From contig NZ_JANUBZ010000001.1 of NCBI RefSeq assembly GCF_024808665.1, positions 124,001-188,000 on the forward strand: a DNA stretch of 64,000 bases, written 5' to 3'. The notes beneath the pieces are model-generated. The model saw only the letters and a list, made by a program, of their open reading frames with translations. It was not told where the DNA came from and searched no databases. Shown piece by piece: positions 51,658 through 60,854 of this stretch; position 1 is the stretch's first letter, and every line of letters starts with the position of its first letter. Made by a program: the position numbers and the translations under genes. The stretch is from Mucilaginibacter empetricola. Lineage in GTDB: Bacteria > Bacteroidota > Bacteroidia > Sphingobacteriales > Sphingobacteriaceae.

Positions 51658-51708
51658 GGCATATCGTATCCAGTGTCTCAAACATTGAATACGATATGCC
51701 ATTTTTTG
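51658..51708 (+). terminator. Strong terminator-like hairpin
   Basis: GGCATATCGTAT (51658-51669) and ATACGATATGCC (51689-51700) form a 12-bp stem followed by ATTTTTTG. It most likely ends transcription from the exported-protein gene. Three TTGTTTCA-type repeats follow. Confidence 0.75.
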
Positions 51709-51842
51709 CCGAAAACTGTTTCAGGTTGTTTCAACTTGTTTCATTAAAAGGTATAATTACCTGGCTTTGAAAGCATGCTGTTTCGCCCGTTTCTGTGCGT
51801 GTCACCTGTACCGTCTTTCTGCTGAAACGGTACGGGCCTATT

Positions 51843-52913
51843 TTATACTACTGGTGCAGGCGCAACTTTAAGTCTCTTTTTGGAGAGTTTTACGGTATCG
51901 TCTGCCGATGCGTATCTTAATAAAAAGGCGCTTTTATAATCTTTGTAACTAACCACGGCACCTAAACGGTACATCAGCCTGATGTACAACCAGGCCATGT
52001 CCAACTGATATGCCTTAAAGCCGCTGCGCGCACTTTTTGGATACAGGTGGTGGTTATTATGCCATTCGCCGGCCACAAAACCGGGCCATAGTTGGTTAAT
52101 TGATTTGTCGTCGCGGTTATAGTCAATGCCGTCGCGGTGTTTGATGTCGCCATGGGCATGACCGTCGTAATTAAAAGTCCGCACACCAACGGCCCATATG
52201 CCTGCCGCTGCAAATAATGAACAGGCCAATGCATTGCCGCCGATCAAAAAGAAAACCAAATACCAAAACGACCAGTTGAGCAACGAAATGCCGATGGTGC
52301 GCAACGGATTAGCGTATGAACCCCAACGCTGGTACTGCTGATACGTGTTACCGCGTATACCGGTATGTGCCATTAAACGGGTTACACGGCAGTAATCTTC
52401 TTCGCTTAAATCTTTGGCAATAGGCTGATGGTTAACATCGGCCAAAAAACAATACCAAAAACCAGCCTCCGCATTGTAGGGATCGCCAGGTTGATCTGAT
52501 TTGGCGTGATGCACGTGGTGCGAGATCACATAAATTTCTTCGGGGATAATGTTAAGCGTTAACTGCTGGGTAAAAAAGCGCCAGAAACGGTTTCTGAACT
52601 TAAATGCGCCATGTGTGCAGTAACGATGGTGCCATACGGTACCGTGGGTGCCCATTATCATCATGCCGTAAACAAAAACGGCAACAACGGTAAACAGGCT
52701 AAAAAACTTTACAAAAAAGAGCACAAAAAATGGAGCCAGACAAAGCACTTTGAACCAGCCGAAAAACGGGAGCCAATTTTTACGGTCGCGGATTACGTTC
52801 AACCGGCTAAAAAACTCCTTTAAAAGGGTGCTTTTACTCGGTCGCACAAGTTCTCCGTTCTCGTTTTCCCAACCGTATGAAGGCGGCTGTAAAACATGAT
52901 CTAAAAAAGCCAT
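51843..52913 (-). CDS. Fatty-acid desaturase (acyl-CoA delta-9 type)
   Basis: 356 residues with the three His boxes of membrane desaturases: HHRYCTHGAF, HHVHHAKSD and WHNNHHLYP, that ligate the di-iron centre, and four membrane helices in the order expected. The short N-terminus and length resemble bacterial acyl-CoA or acyl-lipid delta-9 desaturases. The small gene at 52946 lies 32 bp upstream on the same strand. Confidence 0.9.
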   Translation of the reverse strand: MAFLDHVLQPPSYGWENENGELVRPSKSTLLKEFFSRLNVIRDRKNWLPFFGWFKVLCLAPFFVLFFVKFFSLFTVVAVFVYGMMIMGTHGTVWHHRYCTHGAFKFRNRFWRFFTQQLTLNIIPEEIYVISHHVHHAKSDQPGDPYNAEAGFWYCFLADVNHQPIAKDLSEEDYCRVTRLMAHTGIRGNTYQQYQRWGSYANPLRTIGISLLNWSFWYLVFFLIGGNALACSLFAAAGIWAVGVRTFNYDGHAHGDIKHRDGIDYNRDDKSINQLWPGFVAGEWHNNHHLYPKSARSGFKAYQLDMAWLYIRLMYRLGAVVSYKDYKSAFLLRYASADDTVKLSKKRLKVAPAPVV

Positions 52914-52945
52914 TAAATTAAATTAGGGATTAAAAAAAATGTTGA

Positions 52946-53305
52946 TTATTTGAGTGCCGGGTGATAAGGATAGGCGGCCATGGTGGCGATACCTTCTCTG
53001 ATAAGATCTTTAACGGTGAGGTCTTCTTCCTGCTTGCTCAACTCCTGATGTAATTTGCCTTTAACCTGCTGAAAAACATTGAGCAAAGTATCGGGGTTTA
53101 GCCTTAAGGATATGATAGGGAAATGAAGCTTTTTAAGGCCCGCAAATTCCTGGTCGGTTGCCAGTTGCAAGGTCCAGGAATCTCCGGCTTTAAAACCGTG
53201 TTCGCTGGCTTCATTCTTCAGATCGAACAAAAAAAGACTTACCTGACGGGTAAGGAGCTGTTGTGCTTGCACACTACTCCCAGGGGTATGTTGATAGTAA
53301 TCCAT
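52946..53305 (-). CDS. Small hypothetical protein
   Basis: 119 residues, helical N-terminus (AQQLLTRQVSLFLFDLKNEASEHG) and a C-terminal helix pair. Likely cytoplasmic. No family recognised. Probably co-transcribed with the desaturase. Confidence 0.55.
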   Translation of the reverse strand: MDYYQHTPGSSVQAQQLLTRQVSLFLFDLKNEASEHGFKAGDSWTLQLATDQEFAGLKKLHFPIISLRLNPDTLLNVFQQVKGKLHQELSKQEEDLTVKDLIREGIATMAAYPYHPALK

Positions 53306-53520
53306 TTTTTGTTCCGCTGATTCGGTTTATAATTAAAGTCTTAAAAATCACCTGAATCAGTAGAGGGTAATGTCTAAGTAATGAACTATAGATATTACGG
53401 GCAATATATAGAAAGGTTTCGCATTTATGACATAAAAGCGACACTTTAAATTTATTTCGCCAAAAGTGTAAATACACCAATATTAAACCCTACCTTCCAC
53501 CCTATTTTAAAAATACGCGC

Positions 53521-53555
53521 AAAACACCTGCCCTCGTGGCAGGTGTTTTGTTTTT
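53521..53555. terminator. Hairpin just upstream of the csp-like gene
   Basis: AAAACACCTGCC (53521-53532) and GGCAGGTGTTTT (53538-53549) form a 12-bp stem with a CTCGT loop and a GTTTTT tail, only about 30 bp before the ATG at 53582. Stem and T-tract look like an intrinsic terminator or a temperature- or protein-controlled attenuator in the leader. Confidence 0.6.
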
Positions 53556-53581
53556 ATAAAAATCTATTTAAACTGTGCAGT

Positions 53582-53827
53582 ATGGGCAAATCAAGCGAAA
53601 CCTTCAATAAAAAGGAAAAAGAAAAAAAGCGGTTAAAGAAATATAACGAGAAAAAGGAAAAAGCCGAGATCAGGAAAACCAATTCAAATAAAGGAAAAGG
53701 CCTGGAAGATATGATGGCCTACGTGGATGAAAACGGCAATATTACTACTACCCTGCCGGAACCCGCCAAACAAAAACCAACCAGGGCAGATGACAGCAGG
53801 ACCCAGGTATCAGAAAACCAAAGTTAA
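53582..53827 (+). CDS. N-terminal half of a Bacteroidota cold-shock protein, without the cold-shock domain
   Basis: 81 residues from ATG 53582 (MGKSSETFNKKEKEKKRLKK). In Bacteroidota this basic KKEKEKKRLKKYNEKKEK start, followed by GKGLEDMMAYVDENGNI, precedes a C-terminal cold-shock domain in a protein of about 150 residues. Here the frame ends after TRADDSRTQVSENQS with no RNP1/RNP2 motifs, so the RNA-binding fold is missing. It could be a natural short form or a truncated gene. The ORF start at 53543 is upstream of the proper start. Confidence 0.75.
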   Translation: MGKSSETFNKKEKEKKRLKKYNEKKEKAEIRKTNSNKGKGLEDMMAYVDENGNITTTLPEPAKQKPTRADDSRTQVSENQS

Positions 53828-53908
53828 AACTCTTGTTGTCGTAAATCCCCCTTATTGTTGGCACGTTTAACACTTGTGTGCCGCTACAAATACCGCTAAT
53901 TTCACGGT

Positions 53909-54217
53909 ATGAAAGTAGTACGTGTTCAATATACTGTAAGGCCCGGATATGTGGCCACCAATCAGCAAAATATTGCCGCTATTGTAAGCGAGCTAAAAAC
54001 GCTCAAACATTCGGGCATCAAATATACCACATGGCTGCTGCCTGATGGCAAAACGTTTATGCACTTTGATCAGTTTGAAAGCGAAGCAGCTCATCTTGTA
54101 CTGCAAAGCTTGGCGGCGTTTAAAAAATTCGCTGCTGATTTGGAGGCAAGTCAATTGGAAGTGGAGCCCCGCCTGGAACTTTTATCACTTGTAGCCTCAA
54201 CGGAAGATTACTTTTAA
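53909..54217 (+). CDS. Small hypothetical protein (dimeric alpha-beta-barrel-like)
   Basis: 102 residues of a ferredoxin-like fold: MKVVRVQYTVRPGYV at the start and MHFDQFESEAAHLVLQSL later. Resembles the antibiotic-biosynthesis monooxygenase fold. It is 6 bp before the DinB-like gene and probably co-transcribed. Confidence 0.6.
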   Translation: MKVVRVQYTVRPGYVATNQQNIAAIVSELKTLKHSGIKYTTWLLPDGKTFMHFDQFESEAAHLVLQSLAAFKKFAADLEASQLEVEPRLELLSLVASTEDYF

Positions 54218-54223
54218 AATACG

Positions 54224-54706
54224 ATGAGCAACGTTTTTTTAATGCAGTATCAAACTGTTCAAAAATTGCGCAGGGTGGTTTTTGTTTTTTTGGAGAAAGA
54301 GGTATCGGGTGATATTACGGTACCCGTAGCCAGCTATAATAACAAATCGGCATGTGATTTACTAAGACATGTTGCCGGTTCTTACATTGTTTGGCTTGGG
54401 TACTTTGCAACCAAGTTACCGCCAAAACCAATCGATACACCGACCTCTCTTGCCGGTATACAGGATTTATATAATGATGTTGATGATCTGGTTTATCAAT
54501 TTTTAAACGAATACAGCAACCGTATGGATAGTATAATAAGTGGAACTCACGACGCTTGTGGACCGGTTAAGGCATCGGCAGCACAACTATTTACCCATGT
54601 ATATACGCATGAGTTTCATCACAAAGGGCAACTGATGAATATGTGCCGCACGCTGGGCCATATCCCACCCGATACAGATGTAAGCCTGCTCTTTGAACAA
54701 GCTTAA
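54224..54706 (+). CDS. DinB-family protein
   Basis: 160 residues of the four-helix DinB/YfiT fold. The His ligands are likely in HVAGSY and HVYTHEFHHKGQLMNM, the H-x3-H pattern near the C-terminus. Such proteins bind a metal and often work as thiol transferases or carry unknown activities. It is convergent with the TetX-like gene (4-bp overlap of ends). Confidence 0.85.
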   Translation: MSNVFLMQYQTVQKLRRVVFVFLEKEVSGDITVPVASYNNKSACDLLRHVAGSYIVWLGYFATKLPPKPIDTPTSLAGIQDLYNDVDDLVYQFLNEYSNRMDSIISGTHDACGPVKASAAQLFTHVYTHEFHHKGQLMNMCRTLGHIPPDTDVSLLFEQA

Positions 54707-55881
54707 TCGTAATCTTCCAGCACCACGGTATTGGCTACCTTTAGCGGCATTTCAATCATCATATTTTTCCATGGTGTGTGCGGCAGTATTTTCCATATTT
54801 GCAGGCTCAGCCATTGTTTTAATCGTGTTTTGGGCACAAACCAATCGGCGCCTTCGGCCATTTTTTGGGCGTTGGTAACAAAGGGGCGCATTCTGGCTTC
54901 GTATTTTGCAAATGCGGTAATATGATCGCCATTGGCACGCTTTAGTTCTGTCGCCAAAATATAAGCGCCAACTACTGCCATACTGGTACCCATGCCAGCC
55001 ATCGGCGATGCGCAGAAACCGGCATCACCCAATAAAGCTACCCTACCTATCGACCATCTATCCATCCTGATTTGACTAATGGAGTCGAAATAAAAATCAT
55101 TGGCCTCGTCCATATATTTCAAAAGTGCAGGCACCTGCCATTTTTCGGTTTCGAAACGCTCGCGTATAAATTGTTTCTGTCCGGCAATGTCCCGGTAATT
55201 ATATTGAAAAGCCGGGGATGTAAAGTAAAAACTGCCACTGGCTGCGGTGTCATGCCTGGCACTAAAAAGGCCTACGCGTTTGCCCAATGTACCGTAGTAT
55301 AATCCGGCCATATCTTTTAGCTCCATAAAATTGGGTAAGGTGAAAATGGCAAAATAAATACCCAGGTGGTGCATATATTCCGATTCTTTACCAAACGCAA
55401 GCGACCGCACATTTGAGTGCAAACCATCGGCGCCAATTACCAGGTCAAACTTGCGGGTTTTGCCATCATTAAAACTTACTTCAACGCCATCGGCAACCTG
55501 ATTTATTTTACTGATGGAGTCATCAAAAACATATTCTGTATACTGTTTGCTTGCGTCGTATAGCACGTTAGCCAGGTCACCGCGCAATATTTCCAGTTCC
55601 CCACTGGTAAAGCCATCGGGCATGCTGGTTAGCTTTTTATTATTTTCGTCTACGATGGTTATTTTACCGGCACGGGTTTCGTGTTTTTTTATCTCATCAA
55701 CAATATCCATCCGCTCCAAAACCTGCATGGCGGTCCCTCTAAAGTCAACCGCATAACCGCCCGGCCTGATACCCGGTGCCCGTTCCACTACAGTAACATT
55801 AAATCCATAACGATGCAACCAGAAGGCCAACGCCGGCCCGGCAATGCTGGCACCTGAAATTAATATATTCTTGTTTTCCAT
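54703..55881 (-). CDS. TetX-like FAD-dependent monooxygenase
   Basis: 392 residues from ATG 55881 (MENKNILISGASIAGPALA), preferred because the dinucleotide motif starts there; an ORF extension of 25 codons precedes. GxGxxG-like SGASIAGPALA, the DG motif in GADGLHSNVR and the GD motif in GDAGFCASPMAGMGTS are the group A flavin hydroxylase motifs. Related to TetX and other class A monooxygenases; substrate unknown. Confidence 0.87.
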   Translation of the reverse strand: MENKNILISGASIAGPALAFWLHRYGFNVTVVERAPGIRPGGYAVDFRGTAMQVLERMDIVDEIKKHETRAGKITIVDENNKKLTSMPDGFTSGELEILRGDLANVLYDASKQYTEYVFDDSISKINQVADGVEVSFNDGKTRKFDLVIGADGLHSNVRSLAFGKESEYMHHLGIYFAIFTLPNFMELKDMAGLYYGTLGKRVGLFSARHDTAASGSFYFTSPAFQYNYRDIAGQKQFIRERFETEKWQVPALLKYMDEANDFYFDSISQIRMDRWSIGRVALLGDAGFCASPMAGMGTSMAVVGAYILATELKRANGDHITAFAKYEARMRPFVTNAQKMAEGADWFVPKTRLKQWLSLQIWKILPHTPWKNMMIEMPLKVANTVVLEDYD

Positions 55882-56018
55882 AAAAATCCCTGTTTGAAGC
55901 ATCAAAACTAAGCGCATGGCCGATTCTGGCAATTCAAACAAGGTGGGGCTATTCAATATGTCGGTAAAACGGGTAAAATAAACGGTAAGCGGGTGTTTAT
56001 CTTTTCAGGATAACATCA

Positions 56019-57269
56019 TTAAGCTCTTATAATTTCTTTTACACTTTCAACAAAAATTTCAATTTCATTAAGGGTGTTGTAATAGTGCGGAGATGCTCTT
56101 ATTGCCCATTGCGCTCCCTTCTCGTCAAAATCAATCAGCCCAAACTCCCTGTAACTCGGCACTACGTTAATTTTTCGCTCTTTTAAGCCATTTATTATTG
56201 TCAGCGGATTTGAGTTTACTACAGTGAAAGTAACCAAAGCGCCTAATTGCGGTCCTTTATCTAACACTCTGATCCCATCAATGCCTTCCAACTTCCGGCG
56301 CAATGTTCCCGAAAGTAGCTTAACCTGTTGCCATATTTTGTCTTCGCCAATGTTACGACAATACTCAATGGCTACTTTGGTTCCAATTACGGTTGAATAG
56401 GCAAACTCCCAGTCTTCAAACCGTTTTGCATCCGGTTGTTGTGTGTATAAGTCTTTTTCTGTCCATGTAGCGCCACGCATATCAATAAACATCGGTTCCA
56501 AACCAAAATCAAGCGCCCTGTCAGAAATATACAACGATCCCGTGCCTCGCGGCCCGCGCAAAAACTTGCGGTTGGTAACACTCAAAAAATCGCACTTTAG
56601 CTGCTGCACATCCAATTTCATTTGCCCGGCCGACTGGCACGCATCCAGGATATACCAGGTAAAACCAGGGTGAGCTTGCGAATAACTATCATAAATACTG
56701 GCAATTTCTTCAACAGGCTGCACCAGTCCCGAATTAGTTGGGATATGGGTAATGGCTAACAGCCTGGGTTTATACTTTTTAAGTTTTTCGTCGAGATCAT
56801 TTAAATCGACACCGCCAATCGCTGCATTTTTTATATGAACTATTTTGACCCCGAAGCGTTTTTGAAGCGACATAAACTGAATCTGATTAGACACAAAATC
56901 ATCATTATCAGTTAGGATAATATCCCCGGTTTTAAATGGGATAGAGGACAATGCCCGGGTATAAGAATCTGTTGCGCTGGCTGTAAAAGCTATGTTCGAT
57001 GGCTTGCAGTTAAATAAGCTAGCCCCTTGCTCATAAAATGATTGGATAACATCGGCACGTAATGCCGCGGCTTCGTAGCCGCCTATTTCAGCTTCCAGTT
57101 TAATATGGTCGAGCTGTGCTCGCGTCACCACATCAGGCATCAATCCGGCGCCGGCATTGTTCAGGTGGATTACATTTTTACAGCCCAGCGTATCATCTCT
57201 CAGTTGCTGCACTTCATCTATAGTGAATACACTATTGGCGGGAAGTGTGATTTCTTGCTTGCTAATCAT
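56019..57269 (-). CDS. Class V aminotransferase-fold PLP enzyme
   Basis: 416 residues with the NifS/selenocysteine-lyase-like fold: HLNNAGAGLMP at the start, ASATDSYTRAL binding the cofactor phosphate, YILDACQSAGQMKLD with the Asp, and VTNRKFLRGPRGTG where the Lys after Arg is the PLP-binding residue. It resembles egtE-like or isopenicillin-epimerase-like members more than true NifS. Substrate unknown. It lies 13 bp downstream of RidA on the same strand, suggesting it makes an enamine/imine intermediate. Confidence 0.85.
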   Translation of the reverse strand: MISKQEITLPANSVFTIDEVQQLRDDTLGCKNVIHLNNAGAGLMPDVVTRAQLDHIKLEAEIGGYEAAALRADVIQSFYEQGASLFNCKPSNIAFTASATDSYTRALSSIPFKTGDIILTDNDDFVSNQIQFMSLQKRFGVKIVHIKNAAIGGVDLNDLDEKLKKYKPRLLAITHIPTNSGLVQPVEEIASIYDSYSQAHPGFTWYILDACQSAGQMKLDVQQLKCDFLSVTNRKFLRGPRGTGSLYISDRALDFGLEPMFIDMRGATWTEKDLYTQQPDAKRFEDWEFAYSTVIGTKVAIEYCRNIGEDKIWQQVKLLSGTLRRKLEGIDGIRVLDKGPQLGALVTFTVVNSNPLTIINGLKERKINVVPSYREFGLIDFDEKGAQWAIRASPHYYNTLNEIEIFVESVKEIIRA

Positions 57270-57282
57270 ACTCGTATATCAA

Positions 57283-57663
57283 TTATCTGTTAAACTCTGC
57301 TATACATTCTATTTCAACCAGCGCATTAAGCGGTAAGCCTTTAACGGCAACGGTAGTCCGGGCAGGTTTATGATTGCCGAAACATTCGGTATAAATGGCA
57401 TTCATTTGGGCAAATAGTTCCATATCTATCAAAAACACATTAACCTTTATCACATTGTTTAGGGTTAAGTCAGCTTCTTTTAATATCAATCTTAGGTTTT
57501 CAATTACACGGTGTGTCTGCGCTTCTATGTCGGCCACTTCAACTTTCATCGTCACCGGATCTAAGGGTGTTTGACCGGAGCAATACAATAAATTACCGGC
57601 ACGGATGGCTTGTGAATATGGCCCGATGGCTTTTGGCGCTTCTTCAGTAAAAATTACTTTCAT
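57283..57663 (-). CDS. ridA: RidA-family 2-iminopropanoate deaminase
   Basis: 126 residues, the family length: EEAPKAIGPYSQAIRAGNLLYCSGQTPLDP at the start and ARTTVAVKGLPLNALVEIECIA at the end, with the Arg of RTTVAV binding the carboxylate. RidA hydrolyses reactive enamine/imine products of PLP enzymes, matching its PLP neighbour. Note that the usual Glu near the end is kept in VEIECIA. Confidence 0.92.
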   Translation of the reverse strand: MKVIFTEEAPKAIGPYSQAIRAGNLLYCSGQTPLDPVTMKVEVADIEAQTHRVIENLRLILKEADLTLNNVIKVNVFLIDMELFAQMNAIYTECFGNHKPARTTVAVKGLPLNALVEIECIAEFNR

Positions 57664-57774
57664 TTTATTTGTTTTTGTTTACTCAAAGCTATGAACCGTT
57701 TGATGCTTAATTTTTGCGTTTTTGAACCCGCGGCAATTAAATTCATTTATTATTGTATTTAAAACGAGGAATTT

Positions 57775-58236
57775 ATGCAGGCACTTGACGACTACGACAA
57801 AAAGCTATTAAGGTTACTACAACAAAATAACCGGCTAACGTCTGAAGAATTAAGCAAATTGGTGAACCTTAGCCAAAGTGCTATTCAACGTAGAATTACC
57901 CGGTTAAGGAATGATAAAATAATTGAAGCTGATGTTGCCATTATTTCGCCTGTGGCTGCCGGAATTGGCATAACCTGCATAGTCGATTTGATTTTGTTTG
58001 AGGGTAATTCAAAATCAATTGATAAATTTAAAGAAAGCATGTACGCCTGCGCCGAAGTTGCACAATGTTATTACGTAACCGGAACCTATGATTTTGTTTT
58101 GATAGTAAACACCCGCGACATGGCGCATTTTGAAGAATTCTCTAAAAAGCACCTGATGGATAATCCCAATTTAAAACACTTTTATACCCATGTGGTAATG
58201 GATAAGGTAAAAGTTGGATTCGGCGTCTCTATCTAA
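57775..58236 (+). CDS. Lrp/AsnC-family regulator
   Basis: 153 residues: HTH with LDDYDKKLLRLLQQNNRLTSEELSKLV and SQSAIQRRITRLR, then the RAM/AsnC ligand domain. It is divergent from the RidA/PLP operon, so it probably senses an amino acid made or used by it. Confidence 0.9.
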   Translation: MQALDDYDKKLLRLLQQNNRLTSEELSKLVNLSQSAIQRRITRLRNDKIIEADVAIISPVAAGIGITCIVDLILFEGNSKSIDKFKESMYACAEVAQCYYVTGTYDFVLIVNTRDMAHFEEFSKKHLMDNPNLKHFYTHVVMDKVKVGFGVSI

Positions 58237-58267
58237 ACTAAAATAGTTTAATTGTTTTGGTGTGATG

Positions 58268-60274
58268 TTATTGAACAGGTAGCTGCACAAAAAAAGTAGT
58301 CCCTTTGCCCAGCTGGCTTTCAAACCAGATTTTTCCGCCGTGGGCCTCCACTATCTGGTAGCAGATAGCCAATCCCAAGCCAAATGATGGTTCGCCGGAG
58401 GTGCCAACCCGCTGACTGCCCGGGAACATTCCGAATATACTGTCTTTCATATCGGCCGGAATACCAATACCCTGATCTTCAACCGCAATAATGGCGTAGC
58501 CCGGCACCGTTTCCAGTATGATGTTAATAGCGGTATCATGCGGACTAAACTTAATGGCATTAGAGACAAGGTTACTGATAACGCGCCATAATTTTTCCCT
58601 GCTGGAAAGGATAATAACCGGAACTACCTGCAAGCTAAAACGCTGTTTTTTTGCCTCGGCCTGGTGGCGCAGCAAGTCTGTACAATGATACAGCATGGCG
58701 CTTAGCTCAACCGGTTCTTTTTTCAAATCCTCCGGCCGGCCCTGCATTTGCAGCAGGTCATTAACTAAATCGAGCGAGTTGGTTGCCGAGCGCTGAATAA
58801 TTTCTAAAAGCCTGCGCTCTTTTTCCACCCGTCCGGGCCGGGCAAGCAAGGCTGATGCGGTCATTTTTATAGCGCCAATGGGGTTGCGTAAATCATGCGC
58901 AACTACCTGCATCATCTTAGTATTATCAGCCTGGCTTTGCTCCAGCGCATGCAGGGTAGTTAACATGCGGGCATTTTGCTCGCCAATTTCTGCCAGCAAT
59001 TTATTTTGTTGCTCAATAGCTTCCGTTTGGTTTACGCTTTCGGTAACATCCAAACAGGCACCTATCATTTCCAGTGGATGGCCCTGAGCATCTGACTTCA
59101 GTTTGGCCCATGATCTTAAATACCGTATTTCGCCGCCGGGGCGGATAATCCTTTCCACAAACTCGGCATCTTCCTTTGTTTTCAGCACATTCTCAATACA
59201 CTGACGCACCTGATCGCGATCCTCGGGGTGCAACAACTCCTGGTAGCCGGCAAAAGTTGCTTTAAAAGTTTGAGCATCGAGGCCGTAAATGGTATATAAA
59301 GCGGGCGACCAGGTAACCACATCATGCTGTACATCCCAGCGCCAGTTGCCAAAATGAGCCAGTTCCTGGCTTTGCAGCATTAAAAGATTAGCCTCGCTAA
59401 TAATTTCTGTTTTTTGCCGGTTCTCTAATATAATCCGCAACAGCGCAGTGGCTCTTTCCATCATGCGCATTTCTTCTTCCTGCGGTGTTTTGGGTTCGCT
59501 GTAATACATAGCCAGGGTGGCCATTATTTCGCCTTCGGCATTAATAACCGGGGTTGACCAGCACGCTCTGAAATTATATTCCCTGGCCAAAGAAATATAA
59601 TTCTTCCACCTTGGGTCAGTTTCAATATCGCTTACAATAATCTGCTGTTTTAACGAAGCAGCGGCGCCACATGATCCTTCAAGTTCGCCTATCGGCAAGC
59701 CAAATATACTGTTGACATAAGAATCTGGCAGTGAAGGCGATATGCCATCCATAAAGCGGCCATTTTTTATCCGCTGAACAGCGCACCGCAGTTTGGGAAA
59801 CAATGCTTCAAGTCCCTGAAGATAGCATGAAACCACTTCAGACAAGGGTACCGCCAAATCGGAATTTAACCGTAACATGTCACTTTCCAAACGTTCCTGC
59901 GCCCTTAACCTTTCAGTTAAAGTATTATCACGCATCAATCCGTTCAGCATCGATGGCTGGCCATCTTCATAAATCACTATAACGCTGTCTTTTATCCACG
60001 CGATATGGCCATCGGCCTTTATCACTTTAAATTCAAACACATAGCTTTTTGGTGGGAGATTTTTTAAATTACGATAATCGGCTATTACTTGCCGGTCGTC
60101 CGGGTGGATCCGGCTTTCCCAAAAATCGGGGCTCATTGTCCAAACTTCGGGCGAAAACCCTAAAACAGGCTGCACCCGGTCACTCATAAAAGCAAATTGC
60201 TGCATGTTGACGTCGGCCTCCCAAACAATGCCCCCTATAGACTGTAAAAGGGTATAAAGTTTATCGCTTATCAT
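58268..60274 (-). CDS. PAS-GAF-PAS sensor histidine kinase
   Basis: 668 residues: PAS (about 10-130), GAF-like domain (about 155-300), PAS (about 310-425), coiled segment, HisKA with VAHDLRNPIGAI (phospho-His), HATPase with NLVSNAIKFSPH, DQGIGIP and FGLGLAICYQIV. No membrane helices, so the sensor is cytoplasmic. No response regulator gene is next to it; orphan kinases like this often phosphorylate regulators encoded elsewhere. Convergent with AsnC. Confidence 0.9.
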   Translation of the reverse strand: MISDKLYTLLQSIGGIVWEADVNMQQFAFMSDRVQPVLGFSPEVWTMSPDFWESRIHPDDRQVIADYRNLKNLPPKSYVFEFKVIKADGHIAWIKDSVIVIYEDGQPSMLNGLMRDNTLTERLRAQERLESDMLRLNSDLAVPLSEVVSCYLQGLEALFPKLRCAVQRIKNGRFMDGISPSLPDSYVNSIFGLPIGELEGSCGAAASLKQQIIVSDIETDPRWKNYISLAREYNFRACWSTPVINAEGEIMATLAMYYSEPKTPQEEEMRMMERATALLRIILENRQKTEIISEANLLMLQSQELAHFGNWRWDVQHDVVTWSPALYTIYGLDAQTFKATFAGYQELLHPEDRDQVRQCIENVLKTKEDAEFVERIIRPGGEIRYLRSWAKLKSDAQGHPLEMIGACLDVTESVNQTEAIEQQNKLLAEIGEQNARMLTTLHALEQSQADNTKMMQVVAHDLRNPIGAIKMTASALLARPGRVEKERRLLEIIQRSATNSLDLVNDLLQMQGRPEDLKKEPVELSAMLYHCTDLLRHQAEAKKQRFSLQVVPVIILSSREKLWRVISNLVSNAIKFSPHDTAINIILETVPGYAIIAVEDQGIGIPADMKDSIFGMFPGSQRVGTSGEPSFGLGLAICYQIVEAHGGKIWFESQLGKGTTFFVQLPVQ

Positions 60275-60854
60275 TTATAGCCCAGGTTGAATAACGGATC
60301 AAAACATCTTAAAAGTACAAACATCGCTTAAGATTTCAAATGATACAGGACGAATAATTGAATCCGGTAAGCTAATAAGTATTATTTTATAGTATTAGGT
60401 AAAAATAAATGCCGGTTTCGAGAAAAAGACATCACCATAAATACCGTAAAAATACGGTATTGACCAAACGGCGAAAAGTTTCTTACTTTACATTGTAAAA
60501 CAAACAAACCCTAACCTTTAATCACAGAACCAAATTTTTAACGCTTTATGGTTCTCGATTTGATTAACGATAAAAGAATGCACAGGGGCGGTTGCCTTTT
60601 TTGAATTTGCTTTTATCGCATTTCGTTGTCTCCAAAAGCCCTCTGAAAAGATTGCTTTTAAGCGATGGAATAAATTGATTTTTTGAGAAAAAATCATCAC
60701 TGGCCAAACCTATGTTTCGGATGCCGGGAGGGATAACTTTTTTTAAAAAATGGTGCGCTGTTTTACAAACGGAAAACAAAATTTAATACCCTAAACAGTA
60801 TTTATCAACCTAAACCGAATTTCACAAAAACCATTAACAATAATTTAAAAAATC
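60275..60854. promoter_or_regulatory. Gap with the second ACCGT dyad and further repeats
   Basis: AATACCGTA-AAAA-TACGGTATT at 60440-60461 is the relative of 47204-47221. TTTACATTGTAAA (about 60485-60497) is a further palindrome. No credible gene; minus-strand frames here have no family-like content. Promoters of the kinase and of the last pair of genes are expected here. Confidence 0.55.

Noticed and set aside
60518..60779. Two overlapping minus-strand frames of 60-71 codons
   Set aside because: No family-like sequence, no RBS, and they lie in the promoter gap in front of the plus-strand pair.
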